A stretch of DNA of 64,000 bases from Burkholderia pyrrocinia (GCF_001028665.1 NZ_CP011504.1:1922001-1986000), one strand, 5' to 3'; positions 8,347 to 17,117 are shown, numbered from the stretch's first letter. Notes: generated by a model not told the origin, from the sequence alone. A program made the numbers and translations.

Positions 8347-9485
8347 CACGCGGCCGGGCCGTCGGTGTGCCCGTCGGTGCCGCCCGCGGCACGCGGATAG
8401 GCGCCGAGGACGCGCAGTTCGGAAGCGGCGAGCGCAATCTCGTCGAGCGCCGCGCGCACGTTCGGATCGAGCGGGTGCCCGCCGAAGTCGACGCAGTACC
8501 GGTACGCATGGCCGGCGCCCCGTGCCGGGCGCACGTCGACCCACAGCAGCGGTGCGCGGTGGTGGGCGAGCGCATCGAATACGCGCGCGAGCGCGTCGGG
8601 CGCATCGGTCGGCCGCAGCACGATGCTGGTGCGGTCGTGGCCGGTCGGGGCGGGCGGCTGGCCGCCGACGATCATGAAGCGCGTGCGGTTGTCCGGGTGA
8701 TCCTGGATCGCGCTTGAGACGATTCGCAGTCCGTAAAGCGCGGCCGCCGGTTCGCCGGCGATCGCCGCGCAGTCGTACAGGTGCGCGGCCTCGCGCGCGG
8801 CCACCGCGTTGCTGGACACCGGGATGCGGCGCAGGCCGGGCGCATGCGCGTCGAGCCACGCACGGCATTGCGCGAGCGCCTGCGGATGGCCGACCACGCT
8901 GTCGACGCCGGCGAGCGATCCGCTGGCGCTCAGCAGGCAATGCGCGACCGGCAGTTCGATCTCGCCCGTGACGGGCGCCGCTTGCGCGATCAGCAGGTCG
9001 AGCGTGCGGGTCACGCTGCCTTCGGAGGAATTCTCGACCGGCACGACCGCGCATTCCGCGTCGCCGCGCGCGAGCGCTTCGAATACCGCGTCGATCGTTT
9101 CGTGCGCCTGCCCACGGGCGAATTCGCCGAAGTGACGCAGCATCGCGGTTTCGGTGTAGGTTCCCGACGGGCCGAGGAACGCGACGGTCGGCAGCGATTG
9201 CGCGTCACGGCTCGCGCTGAACAGCGTCTGCCAGATGGCTCGCAGGTCGCGGTCGCGCAGCCCCCACGGCGCGCGCGTGCACAGCGCGGCGACGATCGAC
9301 GCTTCGCGGGCAGGCTGCCGCACCGTGAGCCCTGCATGCCGCTTGAGATGACCGATCTCGGTGGCGTGAACGATGCGCTGGCCGATCAGCTCGAGAAGCT
9401 GGTCGTCGATCACGTCGATCTGCGCGCGGCGGCGCGCGATCGCATCGTCGACGGACGACGGGGCGGCAAGTTCGGACGGCGTCAT
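8346..9485 (-). CDS. pheA: Bifunctional chorismate mutase / prephenate dehydratase
   Basis: 379-aa P-protein converting chorismate to prephenate and then phenylpyruvate. An AroQ-type chorismate mutase domain (residues ~15-95, RRAQIDVIDDQLLELIGQR) is followed by a prephenate dehydratase domain (~105-285, FLGPSGTYTETA, VPVENSSEGSVTRTLDLL, DNRTRFMIVG) and an ACT domain (~297-365, RTSIVLRPTDAPDALARVFDAL). The ACT domain usually mediates phenylalanine feedback. Start ATG 9485 overlaps the upstream stop and the stop overlaps the next ATG. Placement suggests it directs flux to phenylpyruvate/phenylacetate for the cluster. Confidence 0.92.
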   Translation of the reverse strand: MTPSELAAPSSVDDAIARRRAQIDVIDDQLLELIGQRIVHATEIGHLKRHAGLTVRQPAREASIVAALCTRAPWGLRDRDLRAIWQTLFSASRDAQSLPTVAFLGPSGTYTETAMLRHFGEFARGQAHETIDAVFEALARGDAECAVVPVENSSEGSVTRTLDLLIAQAAPVTGEIELPVAHCLLSASGSLAGVDSVVGHPQALAQCRAWLDAHAPGLRRIPVSSNAVAAREAAHLYDCAAIAGEPAAALYGLRIVSSAIQDHPDNRTRFMIVGGQPPAPTGHDRTSIVLRPTDAPDALARVFDALAHHRAPLLWVDVRPARGAGHAYRYCVDFGGHPLDPNVRAALDEIALAASELRVLGAYPRAAGGTDGHTDGPAA

Positions 9486-10501
9486 GGCGTGTCGATCCGT
9501 GAAGTCGGGGAAACGGACGGGCGGCGTGCGGCGACGTGCGCGGCCGCGCGCGGCTGCACGCGCGCGACGGCGCGGTGGTATTCGGCCTCGAGCCGCTCGA
9601 CGATCTCGGCGACGCTGAGTACCGCGTCCATCGCGCCGACGCCCTGACCGGCCCCCCAGATGTCGCGCCACTGCTTTGCGCCGCCGTCCGGCGAGAAATC
9701 GAGCTGCGCGCCGTCGACCCGCGCGAGCCGGCGCGCGTCGAGCCCGGCCGCTTCGATGCTCTGGCGCAGGTAGTTGCCGTGGACCCCGGTGAACGCGTCG
9801 GTGTAGATGATGTCGGCCGCGTTGGCTTCGACGATCGTGTCCTTGTAGCGCTGCACCACGTTCGCTTCGTGCGACGCCAGGAAGCGCGTCCCGATGTACG
9901 CGAAGTCGGCGCCGAGCGCGCGCGCGGCGGCGATGGCGTCGCCTGTCGCGATCGCACCGGACAGCGCGATGAAGCCGTCGTAGAAGCGCCGCACTTCCGT
10001 GACCAGCGCGAACGGCGACAGCGTGCCGGCGTGGCCGCCCGCACCCGCCGCGACGAGAACGAGGCCGTCGACGCCGGCTTCCAGCGCCTTCTGCGCGTGC
10101 CGCACCGTCGTGACGTCGTGCAGCACGATCCCGCCGTAGGCGTGGATCGCATCGACGACGTCGCGCGACGGCGCGCGCAGGCTCGTGATCATCAGCGGCA
10201 CGCGCCGGTCGATGCAGATGCGCAGATCCTGTTCGACGCGCGGATTCGACGGATGGCAGATATGGTTGACCGCGTACGGGCCGACCGGCGCATCGGGATG
10301 GGCATCCCGGTACGCGCGCAGCGTGCCGTCGATCGTGTCGATCCAGTCGCCGAGTTGCGCGCTGAGCCGCGCGTTGAGCGCCGGAAATGCGCCGACGATC
10401 CCGCTCTTGCACTGGGCGAGCACCATCTCGGGATAGCTCGCGATCAGCATCGGAGACGCAATCACCGGCAGCCGGAGACCCTGCAGAGGAAGCGGAATCA
10501 T
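9482..10501 (-). CDS. Nitronate monooxygenase / 2-nitropropane dioxygenase-like FMN enzyme
   Basis: 339-aa TIM-barrel flavoprotein of the NPD/NMO family. N-terminal LRLPVIASPMLIASYPEMVLAQCKSGIVG, the phosphate-binding LVLVAAGAGGHAG segment and FALVTEVRRFYDGFIALSGAI...GADFAYIGTRF are typical. Family members oxidise alkyl nitronates, but many act on other substrates or as quinone reductases. Overlapping stop/start codons link it to the pheA gene, and 17 bp separate it from the upstream fusion gene. Its part in the pathway is unknown; an oxidative step on a ring intermediate is possible. Confidence 0.85.
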   Translation of the reverse strand: MIPLPLQGLRLPVIASPMLIASYPEMVLAQCKSGIVGAFPALNARLSAQLGDWIDTIDGTLRAYRDAHPDAPVGPYAVNHICHPSNPRVEQDLRICIDRRVPLMITSLRAPSRDVVDAIHAYGGIVLHDVTTVRHAQKALEAGVDGLVLVAAGAGGHAGTLSPFALVTEVRRFYDGFIALSGAIATGDAIAAARALGADFAYIGTRFLASHEANVVQRYKDTIVEANAADIIYTDAFTGVHGNYLRQSIEAAGLDARRLARVDGAQLDFSPDGGAKQWRDIWGAGQGVGAMDAVLSVAEIVERLEAEYHRAVARVQPRAAAHVAARRPSVSPTSRIDTP

Positions 10502-10518
10502 GGTCGGGCTCCGGCTCG

Positions 10519-12108
10519 TCAGCGCGCGAGCGCCGCGCTGTCGCGCCGCTCGTCCAGGCGGCGGTGGAAGCCGTCGCGGCTGACGGCGCAGCGCGTATGC
10601 ACGCCTTCGCCGACGACGCCCACCGCGTCGCGCACCTCGACCCGGTACGTCATCATGCGGCCGTCGACCTCGATCAGTTCGGCGTCGATCGTCACGTCCC
10701 ATTCGGGCGGCGTCGGTGCGAGGTGCTTGATCTCGAAGTTGTAGCCGACCGTCATCTGCCCGGCCGGCAGCAGATGGTCGGTCGCCTGCATGCAGGTCTG
10801 TTCGATGAAGATGATCATGATCGGGCTCGCGAGCGCGTGCGCTTCGCCTCCCCATTGATCGGCGAGCGAAATCGTGTCGACGCGGTGGGTGGCGCGGGCG
10901 CGCAGGCCAGTCTGGATAGTCAAGGTCAGCTCCTGAAGGGGGGATGGAAGGGTGAGCGGGTACGCCGCGCGCGCCGTGGCGGCCGCGCGTCGTTGCATCT
11001 GGCTGAAGATGTTCCGGTAATGCATTTCCTCGGTGCCGCCGGCCGAGCCCATCGCGAGCGCGTCGGCGACGAAGGTGGCGAGCGGGCCGCGCCGGTAGCC
11101 GTCGCTGCCGTGAATCGCGAGCAGGTGCAGCGCGGCCTGCGCGAGATCGCGCGCGCCCGCGAGCTTCGCGATCGAGCAGTTCGCGAGCGCTTCGGGACGT
11201 TGCCCGACGAGTTGATCGAGCGCTGCGCGCGCCGTCCAGCGCGTGCGTTCGATGCCGACCTGGACGTCGACCAGCCGGCGCTGCACGTGCTGATGGGCGT
11301 CCAGCGCGACGCCGAGCGTCTTGCGGGCGCCGGCGTGCGCGAGCGCGTCGGCGAGGAACGGCTGGGTGACGTTCGCGCACAGCAGGCCGAACAGCGCGCG
11401 ATTCATCGACGCGATGTCCATCAGCAGGCGCAGCCCGTCGCCGGGCGCGCCGAGCAGTTCGTCGGCGTCGACGCGCACGCCGGACAGCGCGAGATCGCCG
11501 ATCGGAAGATCCGCGACGCCGAGCGTCGCCTGCGGCGCGCTGCGCTGCACGCCCGAGCGTTCGGGATCGATCAGCACCAGCGCGGTGGCAGGCTTGGCGT
11601 CGCCGGTCAGGGTCGCGACGATCATCATCAGGCGCGCTTCGGGTGCGTGGCTGATGTTGTACTTGTGGCCGTCGAGCCGGTAGTGGTCGCCGTCGCGAAC
11701 GAGGCACGTTTCGAGCGCACGCACTTCGGTGCCGGTGCCTTTCTCCGAGATCGCCGTGGCGCCGATCGCGCCGGACAGCAGCGGCGGCAGATGCCGCGCG
11801 CGCTGCGCGTCGGAACCGTATGCGACGATCGCGCGAATCAGCGTCGCCTGGTTGGCGAGCGCCATCGCGAAGCCGACGGAGCGCAGCGCTGCGGCGACCG
11901 CTTCGAATGCATCGACGAAGTCGTGCCACGTGCGCCCGGCGCCGCCGAGTTCGCGCGGTACGGGCAGGCGCCACAGTCCCGCGTCGGACAATGCATCCCA
12001 TGCATCGCGATGGAACGCGCCGGCAGGGGCGGACCGTGCATGGCGTTCGGCGATATCCCGGTACGTGGCGGTCGTCGTGGGCTGTGCTTCGCTGGCAGTG
12101 AGAGTCAT
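10519..12108 (-). CDS. Acyl-CoA-dehydrogenase-like flavoprotein fused to FlK-type hotdog thioesterase
   Basis: 529-aa two-domain protein. Residues 1-~385 form an acyl-CoA dehydrogenase fold: LGGAGRTWHDFVDAFE, ATAISEKGTGTEVRA for FAD/substrate, KYNISHAPEARLMMIVA, and C-terminal AMGSAGGTEEMHYRNIF, where the usual catalytic Glu of YEGT is absent. Residues ~396-529 are a hotdog thioesterase of the COG5496/FlK group, with candidate catalytic Glu in IFIEQTC and His in KHLAPTPP. In tropodithietic acid and tropolone pathways an ACAD-like flavoprotein (TdaE) and a thioesterase (TdaD) act on a CoA-bound ring, normally as separate proteins. The frame is open throughout. ATG 12108 was chosen for family fit; first gene of the (-) operon. 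Confidence 0.88.
   Translation of the reverse strand: MTLTASEAQPTTTATYRDIAERHARSAPAGAFHRDAWDALSDAGLWRLPVPRELGGAGRTWHDFVDAFEAVAAALRSVGFAMALANQATLIRAIVAYGSDAQRARHLPPLLSGAIGATAISEKGTGTEVRALETCLVRDGDHYRLDGHKYNISHAPEARLMMIVATLTGDAKPATALVLIDPERSGVQRSAPQATLGVADLPIGDLALSGVRVDADELLGAPGDGLRLLMDIASMNRALFGLLCANVTQPFLADALAHAGARKTLGVALDAHQHVQRRLVDVQVGIERTRWTARAALDQLVGQRPEALANCSIAKLAGARDLAQAALHLLAIHGSDGYRRGPLATFVADALAMGSAGGTEEMHYRNIFSQMQRRAAATARAAYPLTLPSPLQELTLTIQTGLRARATHRVDTISLADQWGGEAHALASPIMIIFIEQTCMQATDHLLPAGQMTVGYNFEIKHLAPTPPEWDVTIDAELIEVDGRMMTYRVEVRDAVGVVGEGVHTRCAVSRDGFHRRLDERRDSAALAR
10921..10934 (-). promoter_or_regulatory. Internal ribosome-binding site and TTG at the domain junction
   Basis: Within the fusion gene, AGGAGC (complement of 10929-10934) lies 5 nt before an in-frame TTG (complement of 10921-10923). 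That TTG is codon 396, exactly where the thioesterase domain begins. It could allow separate translation of a 134-aa free thioesterase, or be the relic of a formerly separate gene. Sequence match only. Confidence 0.45.
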
Positions 12109-12635
12109 GTCGATGAGCGGGACCTTGCATGGATCGTGTCGCCAATCTAATGAAAAGCCCCCGGACGAGAAACTGTCAGTTATCGCACTCGAGTGCGACG
12201 CGCATCGGCGAACGATCCGGGCGAAATGCACGATGTGACGAGCGGCGGAACACGCTTGCCGAGCGGGGTCGTGACGCTCGTCGCACGTATCGTTGCGAAG
12301 GATGGCTGACGGGGGATAGCCGGACGGTTCCGGTCACGGCGTGCCGTCGCGGCCAGGGTCGAGTCGCTGCGGCGACGGGAAAGGATTGCGCGCCGACTGG
12401 TGAAGACGCTGTCGCGCGTCGATCGTGACAGCGCGCGGGCCTGCTCGGAGGACGGGCGGTCCAGTGGACGGGTGCCCGCCTATCGCCTTGACCAATTGAA
12501 CCGCAATGGCCCTGATTCATGCAGATCAAAAGGGCGATGTCGAGCGTCTCAAGCGTTGTCCCATCCGTGGCAAAATGCAACTGCCAGCACGCTGTTCGGG
12601 CGGCGCTTGTGTCGAAGGCGAGAGGGAGTCTGTCC
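12109..12635. other. Intergenic region between divergent operons
   Basis: 527 bp between the flavoprotein-thioesterase gene (-) and the ECF41 sigma factor gene (+). It should carry both promoters. The only clear structure is the 16-bp palindrome listed at 12183-12198. Short reading frames here lack ribosome-binding sites and family similarity, so I call no gene. Confidence 0.6.
12183..12198. promoter_or_regulatory. 16-bp perfect palindrome, candidate operator of the biosynthetic operon
   Basis: TCGCACTCGAGTGCGA is a perfect palindrome 75-90 bp upstream of the fusion-gene start. The position suits a transcription-factor operator near the promoter. The regulator is unknown and is not obviously encoded in this part of the window. 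Confidence 0.45.
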
Positions 12636-13517
12636 ATGGACGACGACGCGCATTCCTTTAACGGGATCCGCCCCCGATTGCAGAAGATTGCCTATCGAAT
12701 GCTGGGGTCGGTGGCCGAAGCCGAAGATATCGTGCAGGACGTCTGGCTGCGTTGGCATGCGGCGGCCCGCGAGCGCATCGATAACGCGGAAGCGTGGCTC
12801 GTCGCGGTCACGACACGGATGTCCATCGACCGTCTGCGCGCCGCGAAGATTCAGCGCGAACACTACACGGGCATCTGGTTGCCCGAGCCGCTGATGACCG
12901 AGTCACCGGCCACACCCGAGGAGGTCACGGAGCGCGCAGACGACGTCTCCGTGGCATTTCTGAAGCTGCTCGAGCGGCTGACGCCGGAAGCGCGGGCAGC
13001 CTTCCTGCTGCGCGAGGTGTTCGACGCGGACTACGGCGAAGTCGCTGAGGCCATCGGCAAGACGGAGGCGGCGTGCCGGCAACTGGTAAGCCGTGCAAAA
13101 GCGCAACTACGCGACGAACGCCCGCGTTACGAAGTGTCGCGCGAGACGCATCTTCGCCTGCTGCGAACCTTCGCGCAGGCGCTGGAGGGCGGCGACTTCC
13201 ATGCGATCAACGCGTTGCTGGCCGAAGACGCGATGCTGATTGGCGACGGCGGCGGCAAAGTCCCGAGCGCCCCACAACCGATGGTGGGGGGGCGGCGCAT
13301 CGCGCAGCTTTTCTACGCGCCGTCGCTGCGTTATGGCAGCGAACTCAGCGTCAAGCTCGTCGTGCTCAACGGTCAATGGGCGCTGCTGCGCTTTATCGAA
13401 GGCAAGCTCGAATCGGCACAGTCGTTTGAGACGGACGGCGAGCGCATCGTGCGTATCCATCTACAGCGCAACCCTGACAAGCTCGTACGCATCGCGGCCG
13501 CACACGCCAAAGGTTGA
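12636..13517 (+). CDS. ECF41-type RNA polymerase sigma factor (SigJ-like)
   Basis: 293-aa extracytoplasmic-function sigma factor. Sigma region 2 (RLQKIAYRMLGSVAEAEDIVQDVWLRW, residues ~10-36) and region 4 (LLERLTPEARAAFLLREVFD...EVAEAIGKTEAACRQLVSRAK, ~108-155) are followed by a SnoaL/NTF2-like C-terminal domain (~165-290) containing a degenerate DGGGKV motif. This architecture defines ECF41, whose extension replaces a classical anti-sigma factor. ATG 12636 has GAGGGAG upstream. ECF41 factors usually control a neighbouring small oxidoreductase or AhpD/cupin-type gene; here the next gene is a cupin. Confidence 0.9.
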   Translation: MDDDAHSFNGIRPRLQKIAYRMLGSVAEAEDIVQDVWLRWHAAARERIDNAEAWLVAVTTRMSIDRLRAAKIQREHYTGIWLPEPLMTESPATPEEVTERADDVSVAFLKLLERLTPEARAAFLLREVFDADYGEVAEAIGKTEAACRQLVSRAKAQLRDERPRYEVSRETHLRLLRTFAQALEGGDFHAINALLAEDAMLIGDGGGKVPSAPQPMVGGRRIAQLFYAPSLRYGSELSVKLVVLNGQWALLRFIEGKLESAQSFETDGERIVRIHLQRNPDKLVRIAAAHAKG

Positions 13518-13703
13518 ACGACGATCACTCCCGGGCGCGGACGCGCCTCGACGCGTCGATTGGTGCCTCACGTACAACACGGCGAGTCCGTGCGCACGGC
13601 TACCACGAAACGTCACGCCCACCTACGATGACTTCCCGCGGCCGATGGTCGCCAACAGCGCCCGCGAAGCCCGGGCGCTCACGCATCGTAGCCAGGAGAA
13701 ATC

Positions 13704-14101
13704 ATGACGCAACGTATCGACTCGTGGCCGTCGTTGCCTGCGCATTGATGGCCGAGACCCGCGCCGCACCGCCGGCAGCCAGCGTCGCGCCATTGATGAC
13801 GAAGCCGCTCGACGACTATCCGGGCAAGGAAACCTTGATGATCACCGTCGTCTATCCGCCGGGTGCCGTCGATCCTGTCCATCGACATCATGCGCACGCG
13901 TTCGCCTATGTGCCGGAAGGGTCGATCGTGATGCAAGTCAAGGGCGGCAAGGAAGTCACGCTGACGCCCGGACAGACCTTCTATGAGGGCCCGAACGATA
14001 TTCATACAGTCGGACGCAACGCAAGCCAGACTCGACCGGCAAAGTTCGTCGTGCTGCTGCTGAAGGACACGGGGGCGCCCATTCTGGTGCCGGAGAAGTA
14101 A
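13704..14101 (+). CDS. Exported cupin-domain protein with a probable 1-bp frameshift in its signal peptide
   Basis: The cupin domain (PPGAVDPVHRHHAHAFAYV, metal-binding His cluster; TPGQTFYEGPNDIHTVGRN) is intact and reads to 14101. A good start with AGGAGAA (ATG 13704) lies in another frame and stops after 14 codons. Adding one base near 13714 would join it to RLVAVVACALMAETRAA, an ideal signal peptide. As sequenced, translation would need GTG 13724 or ATG 13748, the latter without an export signal. It is the likely ECF41 target. The frameshift may be real or a sequencing error. Confidence 0.7.
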
Positions 14102-14210
14102 GCCCGAGCGCATGCCCACGATTCCGTCCTCAATAGAAACCGACGGACCCTGTCACAAATGGCGGCGCTCGTACGTCTAGCCGTGCATGTACTCCACGAC
14201 TCGCGCTTTC

Positions 14211-14631
14211 ATGTCAGATTACCCATCACGCCACCTCGTTGTCGGCGCGGACGATCCGTTCGCAAGCTGCTTTGCGACCAGTTACGCCTGCGTCGTTTCC
14301 TTTCTGGCCGTCGCCAATGAAGGCAGCTTTGCCCGCGCGGGTGATCGCCTTGGCATCGGCCGATCCGCGGTCAGCCGCAACGTGCAGAAACTCGAGGCTC
14401 AGCTCGATGCGCGTCTGTTCCAGCGCACAACGCGCAGCACGTCGCTCACGCGCGAGGGAGAGCTTTTCTACGCGAACTGTCAGCCGGGCATGGAGCGCAT
14501 CGTCCAGGCGCTCGAGGACATGCGGGAGCTGCGCAGTGGGCCTCCTTGCGAAAGCGCAAAGCGACGATTCACAAAGCGAACTCGTCGAATTGCTTGGCAA
14601 GCTGAAATCGAAGATCTATCGTCTGGGCTGA
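14211..14631 (+). pseudogene. Truncated LysR-family regulator (HTH only)
   Basis: The first ~110 residues are a clear LysR winged-helix domain (FLAVANEGSFARAGDRLGIGRSAVSRNVQKLE...LFQRTTRSTSLTREGE) up to MRELRSGPP near 14546, where the effector domain should start. Instead the frame continues into unrelated sequence. In the other frame an unrelated tail (LLAKAQSDDSQSELVELLGKLK) ends at 14631. This looks like a deletion or recombination junction rather than a working regulator. Confidence 0.7.
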
Positions 14632-15310
14632 CCACTTGGGCGTTGGCTCGGCGTCTTTGGTCTGTAGAAGAATTCCGATGTGCCCCGTCCCGTCCGCTCC
14701 GTGGAGTCATATACGGCGAAAATGGACGGCGGACAATCGTTATCTACCTACACCTATCTGCCGTGAGAAAACACTCGCGGACGCCTTCTCCGGGTCGGAT
14801 ACTGCCTAACGCCCCGGAAACGGACGTTCTTCGGCAATATCGCGCTATGGCAAGCGTCCGCAACGGTCGACTTGTTGTCCGTGAGTGGCGGTACCGAGCG
14901 ACTACTCGATTCTGATACCTGCCGTTGCGTCTCTGATGGCCCGACTGGCAGCAATGGGTTGCGGATTCAACCCGTCGATGCAACGAATTGATGAAAGCGT
15001 TCAGAGTCGTTCGCTGTCGCGTACAAGTCCTGACGTCGGGATGATCGCGCCAGCAAGAAAGGGAACCTTATCACCATGGCGCGATGGTCGGTTCAAACTC
15101 AGGTTCCGCATACCGCGTGGTTGCTGATGCCAGCGTTCCAGGGAAGTTGACACTGCTCTTCGCGACTCTGGGCTCGGTGACAATACGGTGACCGGACGTC
15201 CTCCGGCGGGCCAGAATTGACGCGTAATATATTGGACTGGCTTTGCTTGGGCGATCGCCCGAGCACGATATCGCTTTGCTGGCGTTCGACAAATTTTCCA
15301 AGACTCCCAC
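14632..15310. other. Gene-poor stretch after the LysR fragment
   Basis: About 680 bp without a supportable gene. Reading frames are short and lack ribosome-binding sites or recognisable families. Together with the LysR fragment this looks like a scar of past rearrangement. The promoter of the GcvA-type regulator must lie at its right end. Confidence 0.55.
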
Positions 15311-16210
15311 ATGCGTATCCCTCCGCTCAAGGCAATCATTGCGTTCGAAAGCGTGGCCCGGACCAGAAGCGTCAACCGTGCGGCGGAAGAACTGGGCCTG
15401 ACCGCGTCCGCGGTGAGCCACCAGCTCAGCAACCTCGAATCGCAGATCGGCCAGCCGTTGTTCCAGCGATTAGGACGGGGACTGGTCCTCACGCCGACCG
15501 GAGAACGCTATCTGGCCGACGTGACGGGCTCGCTCGCCGACCTGAGCCGCGCGACCGAGCGCGCGTCGAGCCGCAACGAAGTCGATATCCTGCGCGTGCA
15601 TACGAGCCCGAGCTTCGGGCTGATGTGGCTGCTGCCGCGGCTGTCGTCGTTTCAGGAGGCGAACGGCGATATCCAACTGAACCTCGCGTGCTCCTACGAA
15701 AACGTATCGTTTTCGAGCGGCTTCTACGATATCGACGTCCGGCACGGCTACGGCAACTGGGACAATCTCGAGGTGAAGACGGTGCGCGGCGAGTTCATCG
15801 CGCCGCTCGCGTCGCCGCGGTACCTCGAACGGCATCCGGTGCGCGCGCCGGAAGAACTGCTCGAACATCGTCTTATCTATTCCGAAACGCCGCTGGTGCA
15901 GTGGAAGCAGTGGTTCGGCCGGACGGGCGTGCCGCTTGCCGCACAGAAGACGTTCGACTTCTCGTTCGACCGGTCGTACATGTCGCTCGAAACGGCCGCC
16001 CTCGGCCTCGGCATCGCGCTCGAAAGCCTGATGCTCGCGTCGGTGAAGATTCGTGAAGGACTGCTGGTGCCGGTGTTCGGCGAGAGCCATGCGGTCGAAG
16101 TCGGTGCGCATCATCTCGTTTACCCGCGGCAGAACGCGGAGTTGCCGCGCGTGAAGCGCTTCCTGGCGTGGATCGAGCGGGAAGTCGCTGCCCACCAGCA
16201 CGCGGGTTGA
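15311..16210 (+). CDS. LysR-family regulator, GcvA subgroup
   Basis: 299-aa transcription factor. N-terminal HTH (PPLKAIIAFESVARTRSVNRAAEELGLTASAVSHQLSNLE) and a GcvA-type effector domain (LWLLPRL, IDVRHGYGNW, TAALGLGIAL). It lies upstream of, and on the same strand as, the SDR/transporter/transketolase operon, 157 bp away. It probably regulates that operon in response to its substrate. The start was taken at the ATG preceding RIPPLKA; no strong Shine-Dalgarno is visible. Confidence 0.9.
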   Translation: MRIPPLKAIIAFESVARTRSVNRAAEELGLTASAVSHQLSNLESQIGQPLFQRLGRGLVLTPTGERYLADVTGSLADLSRATERASSRNEVDILRVHTSPSFGLMWLLPRLSSFQEANGDIQLNLACSYENVSFSSGFYDIDVRHGYGNWDNLEVKTVRGEFIAPLASPRYLERHPVRAPEELLEHRLIYSETPLVQWKQWFGRTGVPLAAQKTFDFSFDRSYMSLETAALGLGIALESLMLASVKIREGLLVPVFGESHAVEVGAHHLVYPRQNAELPRVKRFLAWIEREVAAHQHAG

Positions 16211-16367
16211 CCGCGCCGTCCGGCGGCGCGTCCCGCGATATTGCGCTGCAGCACCAGCCGCGCGTCGTCATCTGAAATTTTTTCAACTATGGCTGAGCGT
16301 TTCCGCGTTGATGCGGGTGCCCGGTGAGCCGACACTCCGGACAACACATCAACACAGGAGACAAGCG

Positions 16368-17117
16368 ATGTTGCTCGACAACAGGACCATCATCGTGACC
16401 GGCGCCGCGTCGCCGCGCGGGATCGGCAAGGCCACGGCCCGCGCGCTGGCTGCGCAAGGCGCACGCGTGGCGATCCTCGACCTTCGCCGCGAGGATGCGG
16501 AAACGGCCGCGGCCGAACTCGGCGCCGGCCATCTCGGCCTCGCGTGCGACGTGACGGACCGCGACGCATGCGCGGCGGCCTCCCGTGCGACGCTGGAGCA
16601 CTTCGGCCGCATCGACGGGCTCGTGAACAACGCCGGCATCACGCAACCCGTGCGCACGCTCGATATCTCGGCGCGCGACTTCGATGCGATCGTCGACGTG
16701 AACCTGCGCGGCACGCTGTACATGTCGCAAGCGGTGCTGCCCGCGATGAAGGCGCAGCGTGGCGGCAGCATCGTCTGCATGTCGTCGGTCTCCGCGCAAC
16801 GCGGCGGCGGCATTTTTGGCGGCCCGCATTACAGCGCCGCCAAGGCCGGCGTGCTCGGCCTCGGGAAGGCGATGGCGCGCGAATTCGGCGCCGACCGGAT
16901 CCGCGTCAATTCGATCACACCGGGCCTGATACAGACCGACATTACCGGCGACAAGCTGACACCCGCGATGCGCGAGGACATCATCAAGGGGATTCCGCTC
17001 GGTCGCCTCGGCGATGCCGACGACGTGGCAAACGCGTGCTTGTTCCTGCTGAGCGACCTGTCGAGCTACCTGACGGGCATCACGCTCGACGTCAATGGCG
17101 GGATGCTGATCCACTGA
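16368..17117 (+). CDS. SDR-family oxidoreductase
   Basis: 249-aa classical short-chain dehydrogenase. The NAD(P) motif is TGAASPRGIG (residues 11-20), followed by NNAGI, Ser in MSSVSAQ, YSAAKAG (catalytic Tyr and Lys) and PGLIQTDI. Asp in AILDLRR suggests NAD preference. ATG 16368 follows AGGAGACAAGCG. First gene of an operon with an ACS transporter and a two-subunit transketolase, so it probably oxidises an imported polyol or sugar-acid to the ketose used by the transketolase (inference). Confidence 0.9.
   Translation: MLLDNRTIIVTGAASPRGIGKATARALAAQGARVAILDLRREDAETAAAELGAGHLGLACDVTDRDACAAASRATLEHFGRIDGLVNNAGITQPVRTLDISARDFDAIVDVNLRGTLYMSQAVLPAMKAQRGGSIVCMSSVSAQRGGGIFGGPHYSAAKAGVLGLGKAMAREFGADRIRVNSITPGLIQTDITGDKLTPAMREDIIKGIPLGRLGDADDVANACLFLLSDLSSYLTGITLDVNGGMLIH

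Noticed and set aside
12160..12200. CTGTCAG near the 16-bp palindrome as a CepR/lux box
   Set aside because: Only one half-site matches; the symmetric partner is absent at the right spacing.
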